Source of the DNA: Inia geoffrensis
Taxonomy: Eukaryota > Chordata > Mammalia > Artiodactyla > Iniidae
NCBI GenBank assembly: GCA_036417435.1
Contig: CM070900.1
Span: 35,813,496-35,877,495, forward strand
Direction of reading: 5' to 3'
Length of the DNA: 64,000 nt
Position numbers and translations under genes: made by a program. Below the pieces are notes generated by a model. That model saw only the letters and a program-made list of their open reading frames with translations, was not told the DNA's origin and searched no databases. Shown piece after piece: positions 12,701-24,700 of this stretch. Numbering within the stretch: the stretch's first letter is position 1; each line of letters opens with the position of its first letter.

Positions 12701-15700
12701 AGGGAGCTAATTAAGTCTCTTCATCCCCAGACTCTGGCAGACAAGTGAATTCAGTGTTTCCGAGTCAAGGGTGCCACGGCATTCTATCCCCGGGCAACAG
12801 CCTTCCACACTGCCCTGGAGATGTTTCTTTCTCTGTTCCTCACCTGATTCCAAAATGGATTACCGATGCCTCCGATAAAAAATACATAGACAGTGTTACT
12901 ATAAGATTTGCGAAGCAAAGATTTCAAAAGGACGGGGAAAAAAATAACCTCAGGGTTTAATATATTTACAGTGTTTGAACATCCAATTTGACCCTGAGGT
13001 TCCTGGTAGCCTGAGCAAAAAAGTAAACTCAAAGGTACACAGGTAGAAGGCAAAAGGTGTTTAATCTCGGGAGCTGAGGTCTTTGAAAATAAAACATTGG
13101 GGACACTGCTCAAAAAGATAAGGTACAGAGACTGTCGTTAAGGTACCAGGAAACCAGTAGCATCTGAAAAATGAGAAGATCATCTTTGAAGGGGTTTTTA
13201 TACTGCATAAAAGCAGCTTTAGAATAGTATCATGGAGAAAGTGAGAGCTTTGTTGGACTTCCCTATACTTACCTTACTGTTAAGAATTGTACTTTTAATT
13301 TTGCATTCTATGGAGGGATGGACAAAGTGCACCAAATCTGTTTACCGCTTAGGGCTTCTAAAGATCTCAATCCAGCCCTGGTAAAGAAGGATTCAGAAGC
13401 TTTTTCCAAGCTCAGATTTACAAAGTGCTGCCACTGATTAGTGATGTCTGTAACATCCTAGATAAAGGCAGCGGTGATTGCATCAATCCTGCCCCACAAC
13501 CATCAGCCCAGGCTGAAAATTTCTTTTTTCTCTTGATAGATCAAAGTACTGGAATTTCAAAAGAAAAAGATAAATTTCTTCTAAGAGAATCGTATTATGT
13601 AGGACTTCAAAAGGGGGACTTTGAGCAACACAATGAAGTATTTTTCACACTGGATTTATAGGAATCCAAAAAATATTTTTTCTAAGCGTAACTCAGCAAA
13701 CCCAGGATGGTGAGGAACTTAGTAATGAGATTCAGGTCTGTAGCCACCTTGGAAGCAACTTGCTATAAGGACTAAAGTAGATGACGGAGAAGGGGATGGA
13801 TAGGATGTCTGAGACTTGGCAAACTGGTCATCCAGGGCTAAACTGGCCACATGGAAAACTCCTTAGGTAACAAGAAACACTCAGACTTCTAGTCCCCTGT
13901 TTCAGCAGGCCTTCAACCTGACCTGCGAATCTCTATTATTGGTTTAAGTTCCCTGGTGGCTCTGATACAAACAGATGTTTGGGTTATTCGTGCTTTTTTT
14001 TTTTTTTTTTTTTTTTTTGCCTCACAGCACGCAGGATCTTAGTTCCCTGACCAGGGATCAAACTCATGCCCCCTGCAGTGGAGGCACGTTGTCCTAACCA
14101 CTGGACTGCCAGGGAATTCCTGCAAACAGGCATTTGGGAACAATACCTGGAACCACCTACCTTCCCTAAATAGTACTTCTCTCAGCCAGACGTTGGATGA
14201 TCAGATGTAGAGAGCAGACAATTTAAGGACCCGTGGAGTTACCGCCTTCCAGGGCAGCCTGGGAGAGCTGTTCCATGTTTACGGGGGGCAGGGGTATGAG
14301 GGAATTCCTCCTCTAAAGATGCCTGGGTGTTAGGAACGGGATCCCTAAGCAATTGCCCATGACCTCATGGGGGATAATGACTATTTGACAGCGACTGACG
14401 CTGATGTGGAAAAGAAGGTGAGGAAAATCCGAGCCCAGACCCAGAGGCATCTAGACTTGTATGCGAGAGATGGCCTTCGAACACTGTGCATCGCCAAGAA
14501 GGTGAGAACAAATTCCACGCTTAGTGGCTGAAAGGCCTCCACCCTGCTTCCGTCTTTTCTATTTCTTTTTTAGAAGATCCTCAACGTTGGTTGTTTTAAT
14601 ATTTTCAGAATTAGCTGTCCTGACCACAGAGACCCATGACTTTGACAATTTTGCTGGGACAAAAATCTGATTGGCAAGGTTCCTTATTAGTGTGGCTTTG
14701 TGGTTCCTTGCTTTCCATTGTCTATGTAACTGATGACCTTGCTTTCCATTGTCTATGTAACTGTAACTATGTCATAATTTTTTAATGTTATAATTTTGCC
14801 TTCAAATATCCTTTGAACATTTGCATTATTTGCCTAGATTTGGAATTGGGGAGATTTTATGTGATCACATACAAATCTAGATTTCTGGTTTCTCTTGAAA
14901 GTGCAGAGGATCTGGAAAACTGGATCTCCATTCTTGCATAGCTACAAACAGCTAGAGCCAGGTAGCAGCTGATCCCTTTGATGAAGGATATATTCTGCTG
15001 TGTTCTGGGGTTGGTCATGTTTCCTACCATTCCTGATTGCATTGCCCTTGTCCCAGCTATAGTCAAGTAGATTACCCACCTTATGCCCTTCAGGTCTTTC
15101 ACTTTGCTTGCCCCTACAGGAAAGGAGGCAAAGAGCTATGAATCCCAGAGCTGGGTCCTCTAATGAGACACCTAAAATCAGATAGGGGAGCTATGATGGG
15201 CATACATTTCAAGATGGCTAGAAGTGGCTTCTTCTCCATAAATCCCCAGAGCTCTTCGTCTCTTTTGTAGGTGCTTAGTGCACCATGAGGTTTAAGAGCA
15301 CCCGCTTTAAAGCCAGACCTACCAGGGGACAAGTCCCAATCTCACCACTTATCTGTGGAGTGACCTTGGGCAAGTTTCTTCCCCTCTCTGAGTTTGGGGA
15401 TGTTCTTATCTGTAAAAAGGTGCTAGTGTTCCCTACCTCATATAATTGTCAGGGACATTAAGATAACACAGGTACAGCACCTGGGACAGTGACCCGCATT
15501 ACTATTCTATAAATTGTAATTATATCCCTACCACCTCCTATTTTTTATTGACATTATCTATTCCTATTTTGCCTCCTCTGATGAGACTCTTCTTCCTTGA
15601 GAGCAAAAGGCCTACCTGTGTCCCCTTGGTTTTCCCTACAGTGCCGTGCACGGAGGGAAAATTAAAGAATAGTTGATGCTTGAAGGAAAGAGTCGTTCAT

Positions 15701-18700
15701 TACTAGAGACAGTGAGGACATAATGCCAACAGAGGAGTCTAAAAGTGCTATGGACTCCACATATGCCCTCTAGTTGGACTCTTTCAGCCACTGGGCACCC
15801 CCAGCAGCTGGTGGAATGGTCTACCAGGCTATGCAAGATCTGGATGCTTCTCACCTTTCCAGCCTCATTGCTGGCCCTCTCCACCTGGCTCTCCATCCTT
15901 AAGCCAACCGGTACGTTCAAGGGACAGAAAGAAAGCCAAGTCCATTGCTATTTCATGGCCTTGGAACTTACCCCTCCCCGTGACAGGAGCCTTCTCATCA
16001 TTGGATCTCAGCCGACATGTCACCTGATCCAAATGAAATAACCCCTCTTCCCACAACTATCCCCCTACCCTGTCATACGCCGTCGTATCACCCTCTTTGT
16101 TTTCTGTATGGAACTCCTTGACATGATCCATTCTTTTAAGTTATTCACTTGGATCATGTCTCTCACCCTCCACTAGCACATAAACCCAGGCCTATAGAAT
16201 TCTTGTCTGTCTCGATCACTGGTATATCTCCGGTGACCAGAGCATCACAGGGGCTCAACAGAAGTGTGATGATAATGGAACACGAAGAACCAATCCTTCA
16301 TCAATTCAAGACTCAAAAAATATATATATATATTGAGGGAAAAGCCCCATCTAATTGTACAGTGAAGCTCAAACTGGCCCGTAGGAGGCCCAGCTTATGG
16401 GCAGGGGGAGGGAGCCACCCAGAGCTGTGAACAAGCCTCTTCTTTTTGCATAGATCTTAAGTGAAGAGGACTTCCAGAGATGGGCCAGTTTCCGGCGTGA
16501 GGCTGAGGCGTCCCTCAACAACAGAGATGAGCTTCTCATGGAGACAGCACAGCACCTGGAGAATCAACTCACCTTACTCGGTAGGTAAAAATAAGTTATC
16601 ATTACCTTTTTAAAAAGGAATGCTGCAAGCTGGAAAGGGAGTTCTCGGCCTGGATTCTGACACTGCTTCAAATGTGTCTCAATTAGGAACCTCCCTGGGG
16701 TGCCCTTCCAGGCATTTGGCGCCAATGGGCTGTGCCGATATCCAACCAAGACTCTACACGCAGCTTCCTGAGGATGCCCCAGGAGCATTCCTGCACTCCC
16801 TGCTGGATGAAGCCTGGTTGCTTCTCCTCCAGTCGTTCAAATGTTTATTGAGCACCTACTGTGTGCCAAGTAGCATGCTAGGTATCGTGGCTACAAGAGC
16901 CGCAGACCCTCACCTGAAACTAACACAACACTGTAAATCAACTATAAAAAAAAAAAAAACCAACACAGACCCTGCCCTCCTGGAGCTCAGAGTGTAGCAA
17001 AGACACCTGGATGATTAAACAAGTAATTTCAACAGAGTGTGATGAGAGATGGGCTGGAAGGTGTACCTGGTGGGATGAAAGCACAAAGGAGAAGGTGGCA
17101 ACCTACTGTGGAGCCAAGGAAGAGTGCAGGACAGCCGGAACTGAGCAGAGAAAAGGAGCCGGTCAAAGGGGGAGGGTGTTCCAGGAGAGGAAAGGGCCCG
17201 AATGAAGGCCTGGAGGCAGGAAAGCCTGGGCTGGCTGGGGACGCAGAGGTCTCCTACGGCTGGACCCCAGAGTACGGGGGAGATCAGCAGGATGCAGGTT
17301 ATGAAGGGCCGTGTAGATCACAGGCGAAAGGTTTGCAGAGGGGAAGGGGATCAAAGCAGGGGCAGATTTGTGTCTTTCAAAAATCACTCTGCTGCTGTAA
17401 AGACGTATAGAACTTAGATAGATGCTCTCAGCGGGGAAAGATGGAAAACACCAGCTAAGAGACAGCGTTGGATTTCTGTTGAAGGAAAAGCGCTGCCAAG
17501 GGAGAAGGGGGAGGCTTTATTTATCAGACTAATCTCTTCACAGCTCGGGAATAAGATCCCGGAAAGGCGATGCCTGAACAGCACGCACATACTGGCCACG
17601 TGGCAAAGGGCTTCTTTCATCTTGGGAGGCAGTGCTGGCCTGGGGATGAAGGCCACATCTTGGCCCTGTGGAGACCTTGCTGTGTGCCCAGGGACACATC
17701 CCCATGCCCCTCTGAGCCTTTGCGCCTCCTCTGGCTAAATCACCAAGCTCAGCCAGGCAGGGTTGAAGGGGGAAGACCCAGGGTCGCTGTTAGAAGATGG
17801 TAATACCTCTTTGTATAAAAAAGGTACCAGCAAGATTTGGTCAGATGGGTGGAAAACAGGGGAGGAGACAGGTTTGCTCCCCACCTCCTTCGGCTTTTCT
17901 GTTTCCTGTGTTTGGACTGCAGGGGCCTTTGTCTGCTGCCTCACAAGACCCCCTTGAAAGCTGGCCTCGAGAACCCATTTTAACAGGAAGTAGAGGGTAA
18001 CTGGTCCAGACAGCTCCATCCGGCACCCCGGGCCACCCCCGGAATGTCATCCCATTAGGGCACCTGACCCCCTTCACACCCTCTCCCCTGCGGTTTCTTT
18101 TGTTTCAGGGGAGCCTTCTGGCCTCAGCTGGTGAGAAATGCCCCTGAGGCGGTAGTGCATGAAAGAGAACACACTTGTCAGGACCCATCGGCTTCCCTGG
18201 CTGAGAAAGGCTCTCACCACCTTCCTGTTTCATTTTCTCTTTCACACAACTAAATGTGTTTTTCCTGCTCTCTCCTTCACCCTGCCTCCCGGTAACACAC
18301 ATCATTTTCAGTCTCACTTTCCAGGCTAACGCTCGGCGGAAAAGATGAGGGTCGGGCATCACTTTTCATGGGTTGGTTTACCGGTGCACTTGGGCCTGAA
18401 ATACAAAACAGGCACATTTCAGGATAGAGAGGTTTGTTTTCTTCCCTCCAGATGGCTTGTGATGGAGAGGACTCGGGCTGGGAAGAGATTTCATCCTGCC
18501 ACGAAGAAACTGTCATGCCACTGAAAAGCTGCCATGCATTCACACCGAGTCCCACGATATTAAATCAACTTTTCAATATGCATCTAATGTAACTGCTTTG
18601 CCAAGCTATTGTCACTCGGGATTATTCAAAGAAATGGCACGCCTGTTCCTGCCCAGAGCGAGATGGGTAGCCATTAGTCTGTGGTCTGAAATGAATCTCA

Positions 18701-21700
18701 ATTTAAATGCAGATTTATTTTTGCTTAATCACTGAGCAGCTATTGGATATTTGGGTATGCAATCATCAGGTTTGGCTCAAAGCTTGAGACCATTCAAAAA
18801 ATGATGGAATCCGCATGTTTAATGCCCTCCAAGAACGTTATCAAAAACCCAAGTCTCTGTTAATTCTGCGGTGAGCGCTTGCAGAGCAAAGATTCCAGTC
18901 TCTCCATATCTTTCCACTCCTATTGCCGCTATGCCAGTCCAGCCACACCAGCTCTCCTCTGACTGTTAGCCCTGAATCTCATCCTGCTTCCTCCACCCTC
19001 CAATCCATTCTCGAGAATGATCTTCTTAAAATTCATAACCGATCCCATCACTCTCCAACTTAACTCCCTTTCATAGCTTTCTTTGCTACCAAAAAATGCC
19101 AAATCCCTTCATGCCCTGCCAGGCTCTAAAGGATCCAGCTCCACCCCTCCCTGCCTGGCCTCATCTCTCTCCCTGCTCTGCCTGCCTTCCTGTGTCATCT
19201 TCTACTCTGACCTCTGGGCCTTCACACATGCTGAGCCTTCTGCCTGGAATTCCCCCTCCTTCCCCACCTTTTGGGTTTATCTCCCAGGTCTGAGCTTAAG
19301 TGGCCCTTCCTCAGCAAGGCTTTCCCTGACCTTCCAAATGAAGTTCGGGTCTCCTGATATATGTTTGCCCGGCACCTCCTCAAATAGCTCAGTTATAAAT
19401 CCTTACTCAACAGGCCTTTGAGCACCGAGAGGGTGGGGACCAGCTCTGTCTATTTCACTGCTGTATCCTGGGCATTTAGCACAGCCTAGAACACGAGAGA
19501 TAAGTTAATAATCATTGCCTGGCTTGATAGGGCTTTGGGGAAATTAAGCAGCTACTTTCTCAACATAAATGTGAGTTCTGCTGTCTCTAATCACTCCAGG
19601 AGCCACTGGGATCGAAGACCGGCTGCAGGAAGGAGTTCCAGATACAGTCGCTGCTCTGCAGGAGGCTGGGATCCGGCTCTGGGTCCTGACTGGAGATAAG
19701 CAGCAGACTGCAGTCAGTATCGCCTATGCCTGCAGACTGTTAGACCAGAAGGATGCCGTTTATTCCATTAACACAGAAAGTCAGGTGAGGCCAAAGTAGA
19801 GCTCAAATGTCCAAGTGCGGAGCAGCTTCTAGGCCAACAGGAGACGGGATTGTGGGTGGGACTTGGGTACACAGGGGAAGCACCCCTACCCCCAAATCTT
19901 GGAGTTCCGAGGGTCCTAGGAGGCATCCAGCCCAATATCCTCGACCCCATCCCCACATATGGTTGACCAGTCTATTTATATTACATCTAGCAGTACCTAG
20001 TGGCAAGTTGTGCCTCTCTCGAATCTCATCCTTACCCCAGTCTTCCCATTCTACACGTGAGAAACTGAGGACCACTGGAGCTAAGTCACTTGCCCAGGGC
20101 CACCCTGGTAGTTTCTGATGGACCAAGTCTAAAATGCTCTTCTCCGGCCGGGCCAGTGCTATTTGCATTATACCAGACCGTTTGCTCACAGATCCTCAAT
20201 TGTTTCTTATACTTTGGATAAACTTATCCATTGAAATACCCCAATTGAATAGAAGTGATTCTGAGTTTAAAATTTCAGCTCCAATTCGTATGTGCAATTT
20301 GTTGCCACAGAATAAAACCTGAAGGAAATGACACGTGAGACCAGTATGTTTTGATGGGATGGAGGAGAGAGAGAAAGATAAGCCAAGTTTGAAAACTGTA
20401 ATTTTCAGCCTGAATAGGTTGTGAGTGGCAGGGAGCAACGTTTGGAGACAGAGGACTGTATAAAGTCTAAAGAAGCCTATTTAAAGTCATAACACAGTTT
20501 TATATTTAGGAGGAAAAACTCTATTTTCACGATGCAAACTGCAGAAAGTAAAGTTCCACTATCTCCTTGGCTGATGAATATGGGAAGTAGGCATTGAGTT
20601 GTGTGCTCCTATCAAAGGGAACAGGACTGGATTAGATGTGCAGTTGTAACAAGGAAAGCAGTGGGTCGTGGGTGCGGGGGGGTAGGGGGGGGAACCTGGA
20701 GACCTAGAACATACCATGGGGAGAAGGATGGAGAGAGGGAGCAAGATGGAAGATGGAAAGAACAGAGCAGAAAGAGGGGCAGGAAGGATGATGGAATCTC
20801 ACTCCTTCACTTTTGCCTGGGGCTGAACTGGACCCAGAAGAAACGTTTACAGGTTTCAATTTGGTTTTCATTCCATGAAGAATCCACGTACACATATTTT
20901 TTTAAAGAGGTAGTGAATCCTAATAAAAGTGCCAGAGGCCCTTTAGATGAATTGGGAAAATCATTTACTTTCTTGTCAGGTGAACAGGTAATGCCATGAT
21001 TAGATTAAACCCCAACGAATTTTCAAAATGAAACTATTCTCAGGGAAATCTTGGCGTTACTATTATGCCTAGGAAAGAAAATAATTTGCAGCTTGCTTGA
21101 GTGCTTGATCCCTGTAATAGTGTGGATGTCTGCCTGCCCCACGTGCAATGGAAATTCCATTTGCAATGATCATTTCACTCCATCAGATTCCAGGAGGAGG
21201 ATATCAACAAGCCTGTGAGTGCTCCTGAGGGGGATAGAGTGGGCTTCTGTGGGCTCTGTTAAATGCAATGCATTCCTGTAGGAAGCGGAAGATGCCCCTT
21301 GATTAATTAGCTAAAGTTCCCAAGGAACTGTGGGCCACGTTCCAAGTTGAGCTCAGTCACTGTCAACAATTTTAAAGCTGTCCACAACCCTCCAAGATGG
21401 TACCTGAATGTTGGACCCTGCCTACACCCCCAGGCCCACTAAACCTGGAAAATTAGGCTTTCTCATCCCCTTGGGAAAGTAGTAGGTGCAGAGATACGTT
21501 AAGACAGAAACTGGGGAAATCTATTCTAAATCTCAGACTTATTTAAACCCCAGTTTAATGTAATTACATATTTGGTGGATATTTCCTCCAAGGGTTTTAA
21601 TCTGATTCAATATAAATTGATTTAGGGCTATGGTTTCTTTGTTATGTATCTTAAAGCTATAAGCAAGCTATGGCACCTGTCTAGAACTCAGGGTTCTCAT

Positions 21701-24700
21701 CCATAACATGAGAAAATTACTAACCCATCACTGGAAATGTTGATCTGTCAAGGAATTTTAGAAGGGACTATATAGTATTAGATAGGAACTGGTAATAGCA
21801 ACTATTATTGTTATTATTAACAACATATATTGAAGGCTTAATATGGCCCAGATACCATATCTCTCTGAACTTCATTCTTCTCATCTGTAGAATAGGGATT
21901 AAAAAGATTTATTTCAGAGGCTATTGGGAGGGTTAAATAAGTTCACAGAAGAACAATACTTACTAGCACTGCATTTATATGAGTTAACAAATTACCCCCA
22001 AAACTTAGCAGCAGAAAACAGTAAACATTTATTATCCCACAGTATGTGTGGGCTATGAGTCCAGGAGCAGCTTAGCTGGGTACCTCTGGTTCAAGGTCTC
22101 TCCTGGGGTTGCAGTCAGGCTATCAGTCAGGGATGTGAGCTCATCTAAGGGCTCAACTGGTTGGGTCCTTTGGTGATGGAGAGGAGTCCTTCTTGCAAGT
22201 TCACGGACATGATCATTGTCAGGCTTTGTTTCCTCACCACAGGGGCCCCTCTACCGAGCTGCTTCACAACATGACAGCTGGTTTTCTCCAGGGTAAGCCA
22301 TTCAAGAGAGAGAGTGAGAAAGACTGCCAAGATTGGTAGCCACAGTCTTTAGATAAACCGACCTGGGAAGCGACATCCCATCACTTTCGCAGAATTCTCT
22401 TCATTAGAAAGGAGTCATTAGTCATAACCACCCTCCAGGGTTGGAGGTTACACAAGGAGGGACATGAATACCAGGAGATGGAGATCACCGAGAACCATCT
22501 TAGAGGCTGCCTGCCTCAGTGCCTGACAGATACTGAATGTTAAATGAATGGTAACGATTATGATTATTACATAGAAAATTTGAAAGAAGTAAATTCAGAG
22601 ATTTTATTTTGAAGCTTATATTTCCAATGACTTGCTGCAGTCACACGTTGGAGGAATTGAGAGCATACCTCATTTTATTGCACTTCATTGCACTTTGCAG
22701 ATACTGTTTTTTACAGTTTCGTGGCAACCCTGCATTGAGCAAGTCTGTTGGCGCCATCTTTCCAAAAGCATTTGATCACTTTGGGTCTCTGTGTCACATT
22801 TTGGTAACTCTCGCAGTATTTCAAACTTCTTTATTATTACTGTATTTGTTATGGTGATCTGTGACTAGTGTTCTTTGATGTTTTAGGGTACCACGAACTG
22901 CACCCATATAACATAGCGAACCTAACCGGTAAATGTTGTCGGTGTTTTGACTGCTCCACGGACAGGTTGTTCCATCTCCCCCCACTCTCCTCAGGCCTCC
23001 CTATTCCCCGAGACACAACAATATCAAAATTAGTCAATTAATAACCCTGCAATGGCCTCCAAGTGTTTGAGAGGAAGAGCTGCATATCTCTAGCTTTTAA
23101 CCAAAAGCTAGAAATTCTGGCTTTAAACCAAAAGCTAGAAATGATTAAGCTTAGTAAAGAAGGCACGTTGAAAGCTGGGACAGACCAAAAGCTAGGTGTC
23201 TTGTGCCACTCAGCTGAGTGGTGAACGCAAAGGAAAAACTCCTGAAGGAAATTAAAAGTGCTACTCCGGTAAACACATGAATGATAAGAAAGTGAATCAG
23301 CCTTACCGCTGATACAGAGAAAGTGCTAGTGGTCTGGATAGAAGATCAAGCCAGCCACAACACTGCCTTAAGCCAAAGCCTAATCCAGAGCAAGGCCCTA
23401 ACTCTCTTCAGTTCCATGAAGGCTGAGAGACGTGAGGAAGCTGCCCAAGAAAAGTTTGAGGCTAGCAGAGGTTGGTTCATGAGGTTTGAGGAAAGAAGCC
23501 GTCTCCATCACATAAAAGTACAAGGTGAAGCAGCAAGTGCTGATGTAGAGGCTGCAGCAAGTTATCCAGAAGATCTAGCTGAGATCATTAATGAAGGTGG
23601 CGGCACTAAACAACAAATTTTCAATGTAGAGAAAACAATCTTAGGTTGAAAGAAGATTTCACCTAGGACTTTCATAGCTAGAGAGTCAATGCCTGGCTTC
23701 AAAGTTTCAAAGGACAGACTGACTCTCTTGATAGGGGCTAACGCAGCTGGTGACTTTAAGTTGAAGCCGACGCTCATTGACCATTATGAAAACCCTAGGA
23801 CCTTTAAGAATTATGCTAAAATCTACTCTGCCCGTGTTCTATAAGAGGAACAACAAAACCTGGATGACAGCATAACTGTTTACGGCATGGTTTACTGAAT
23901 ATTTTAAGCCCACTGCTGAGACCTACTACTGCTCAGAAGAAAAGATTCCTTTCAAAATATTACTGCTCACTGACAATGCACCTGGTCACCTGAGAGCTCT
24001 GATGGAGATGTGCAATGAGATTCATGTTGTTTTCATGCCTGATAACATGACATCCATTCTACAGCCCATGGATCAAGGAGGAACTTCAACTTTCAAGTCA
24101 TTATTTAAGAAATATATTCAATAAGGTTATAACTGCCACAGGCAGTGATTCCTCTGCTGCTTGTGGGCAAAACAAATTGAAAACCTATGGAAAGGATTCA
24201 CCATTCTAGATGCTATTACGAACATTTGTGACTCATGGGAAGAGGACAAAATACCAACACTGCCAGGAGTTTGGAAGAAGTTGATTCCAGCCCTCATGGA
24301 TGACTTTGAGGGGTTCAAGTCTTCAGTGCAGGGAGTCACTGCAGATGTGGTGGAAATGGCAAGAGAACTGGAATTAGAAGTGGAGCCTGAAGATGTGACT
24401 GTATTGCTGCAATCTCATAATAAAACTTTCATAGTTGAGGCGTTGCTTCTTATGGATGAGCAAAGAAAGTGGTTTCTTGAGATGCAATCTGCTCCTGGTG
24501 AAGATGCTGTGAAGGTTGTTGAAATGACAACAAAGGATTTAGCATATTACATAAATTCAGTTGATAAAGCAGCAGCAGGGTTTGAGAGGACTGACTCCAA
24601 TTTAGAAAGTTCTACTCTGGGTAAAATGCCACCAAACAGCATTGCAGGCTACAGAGAAATCCTTCATGAAAGGAAGAGTCCATCGATGTGGCACACTTCA

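Larger units (their letters stand above)
16581..19599 (+). other. ATP10B intron
   Basis: Holds an L2-like remnant in antisense orientation (about 16840-17440) interrupted by a tiny L1 tail, and a sense-orientation L2 3' end (about 18900-19510). Between them, 17450-18890 shows no recognisable repeat. The part at 18600-18860 is AT-rich and unique-looking. Confidence 0.75.
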
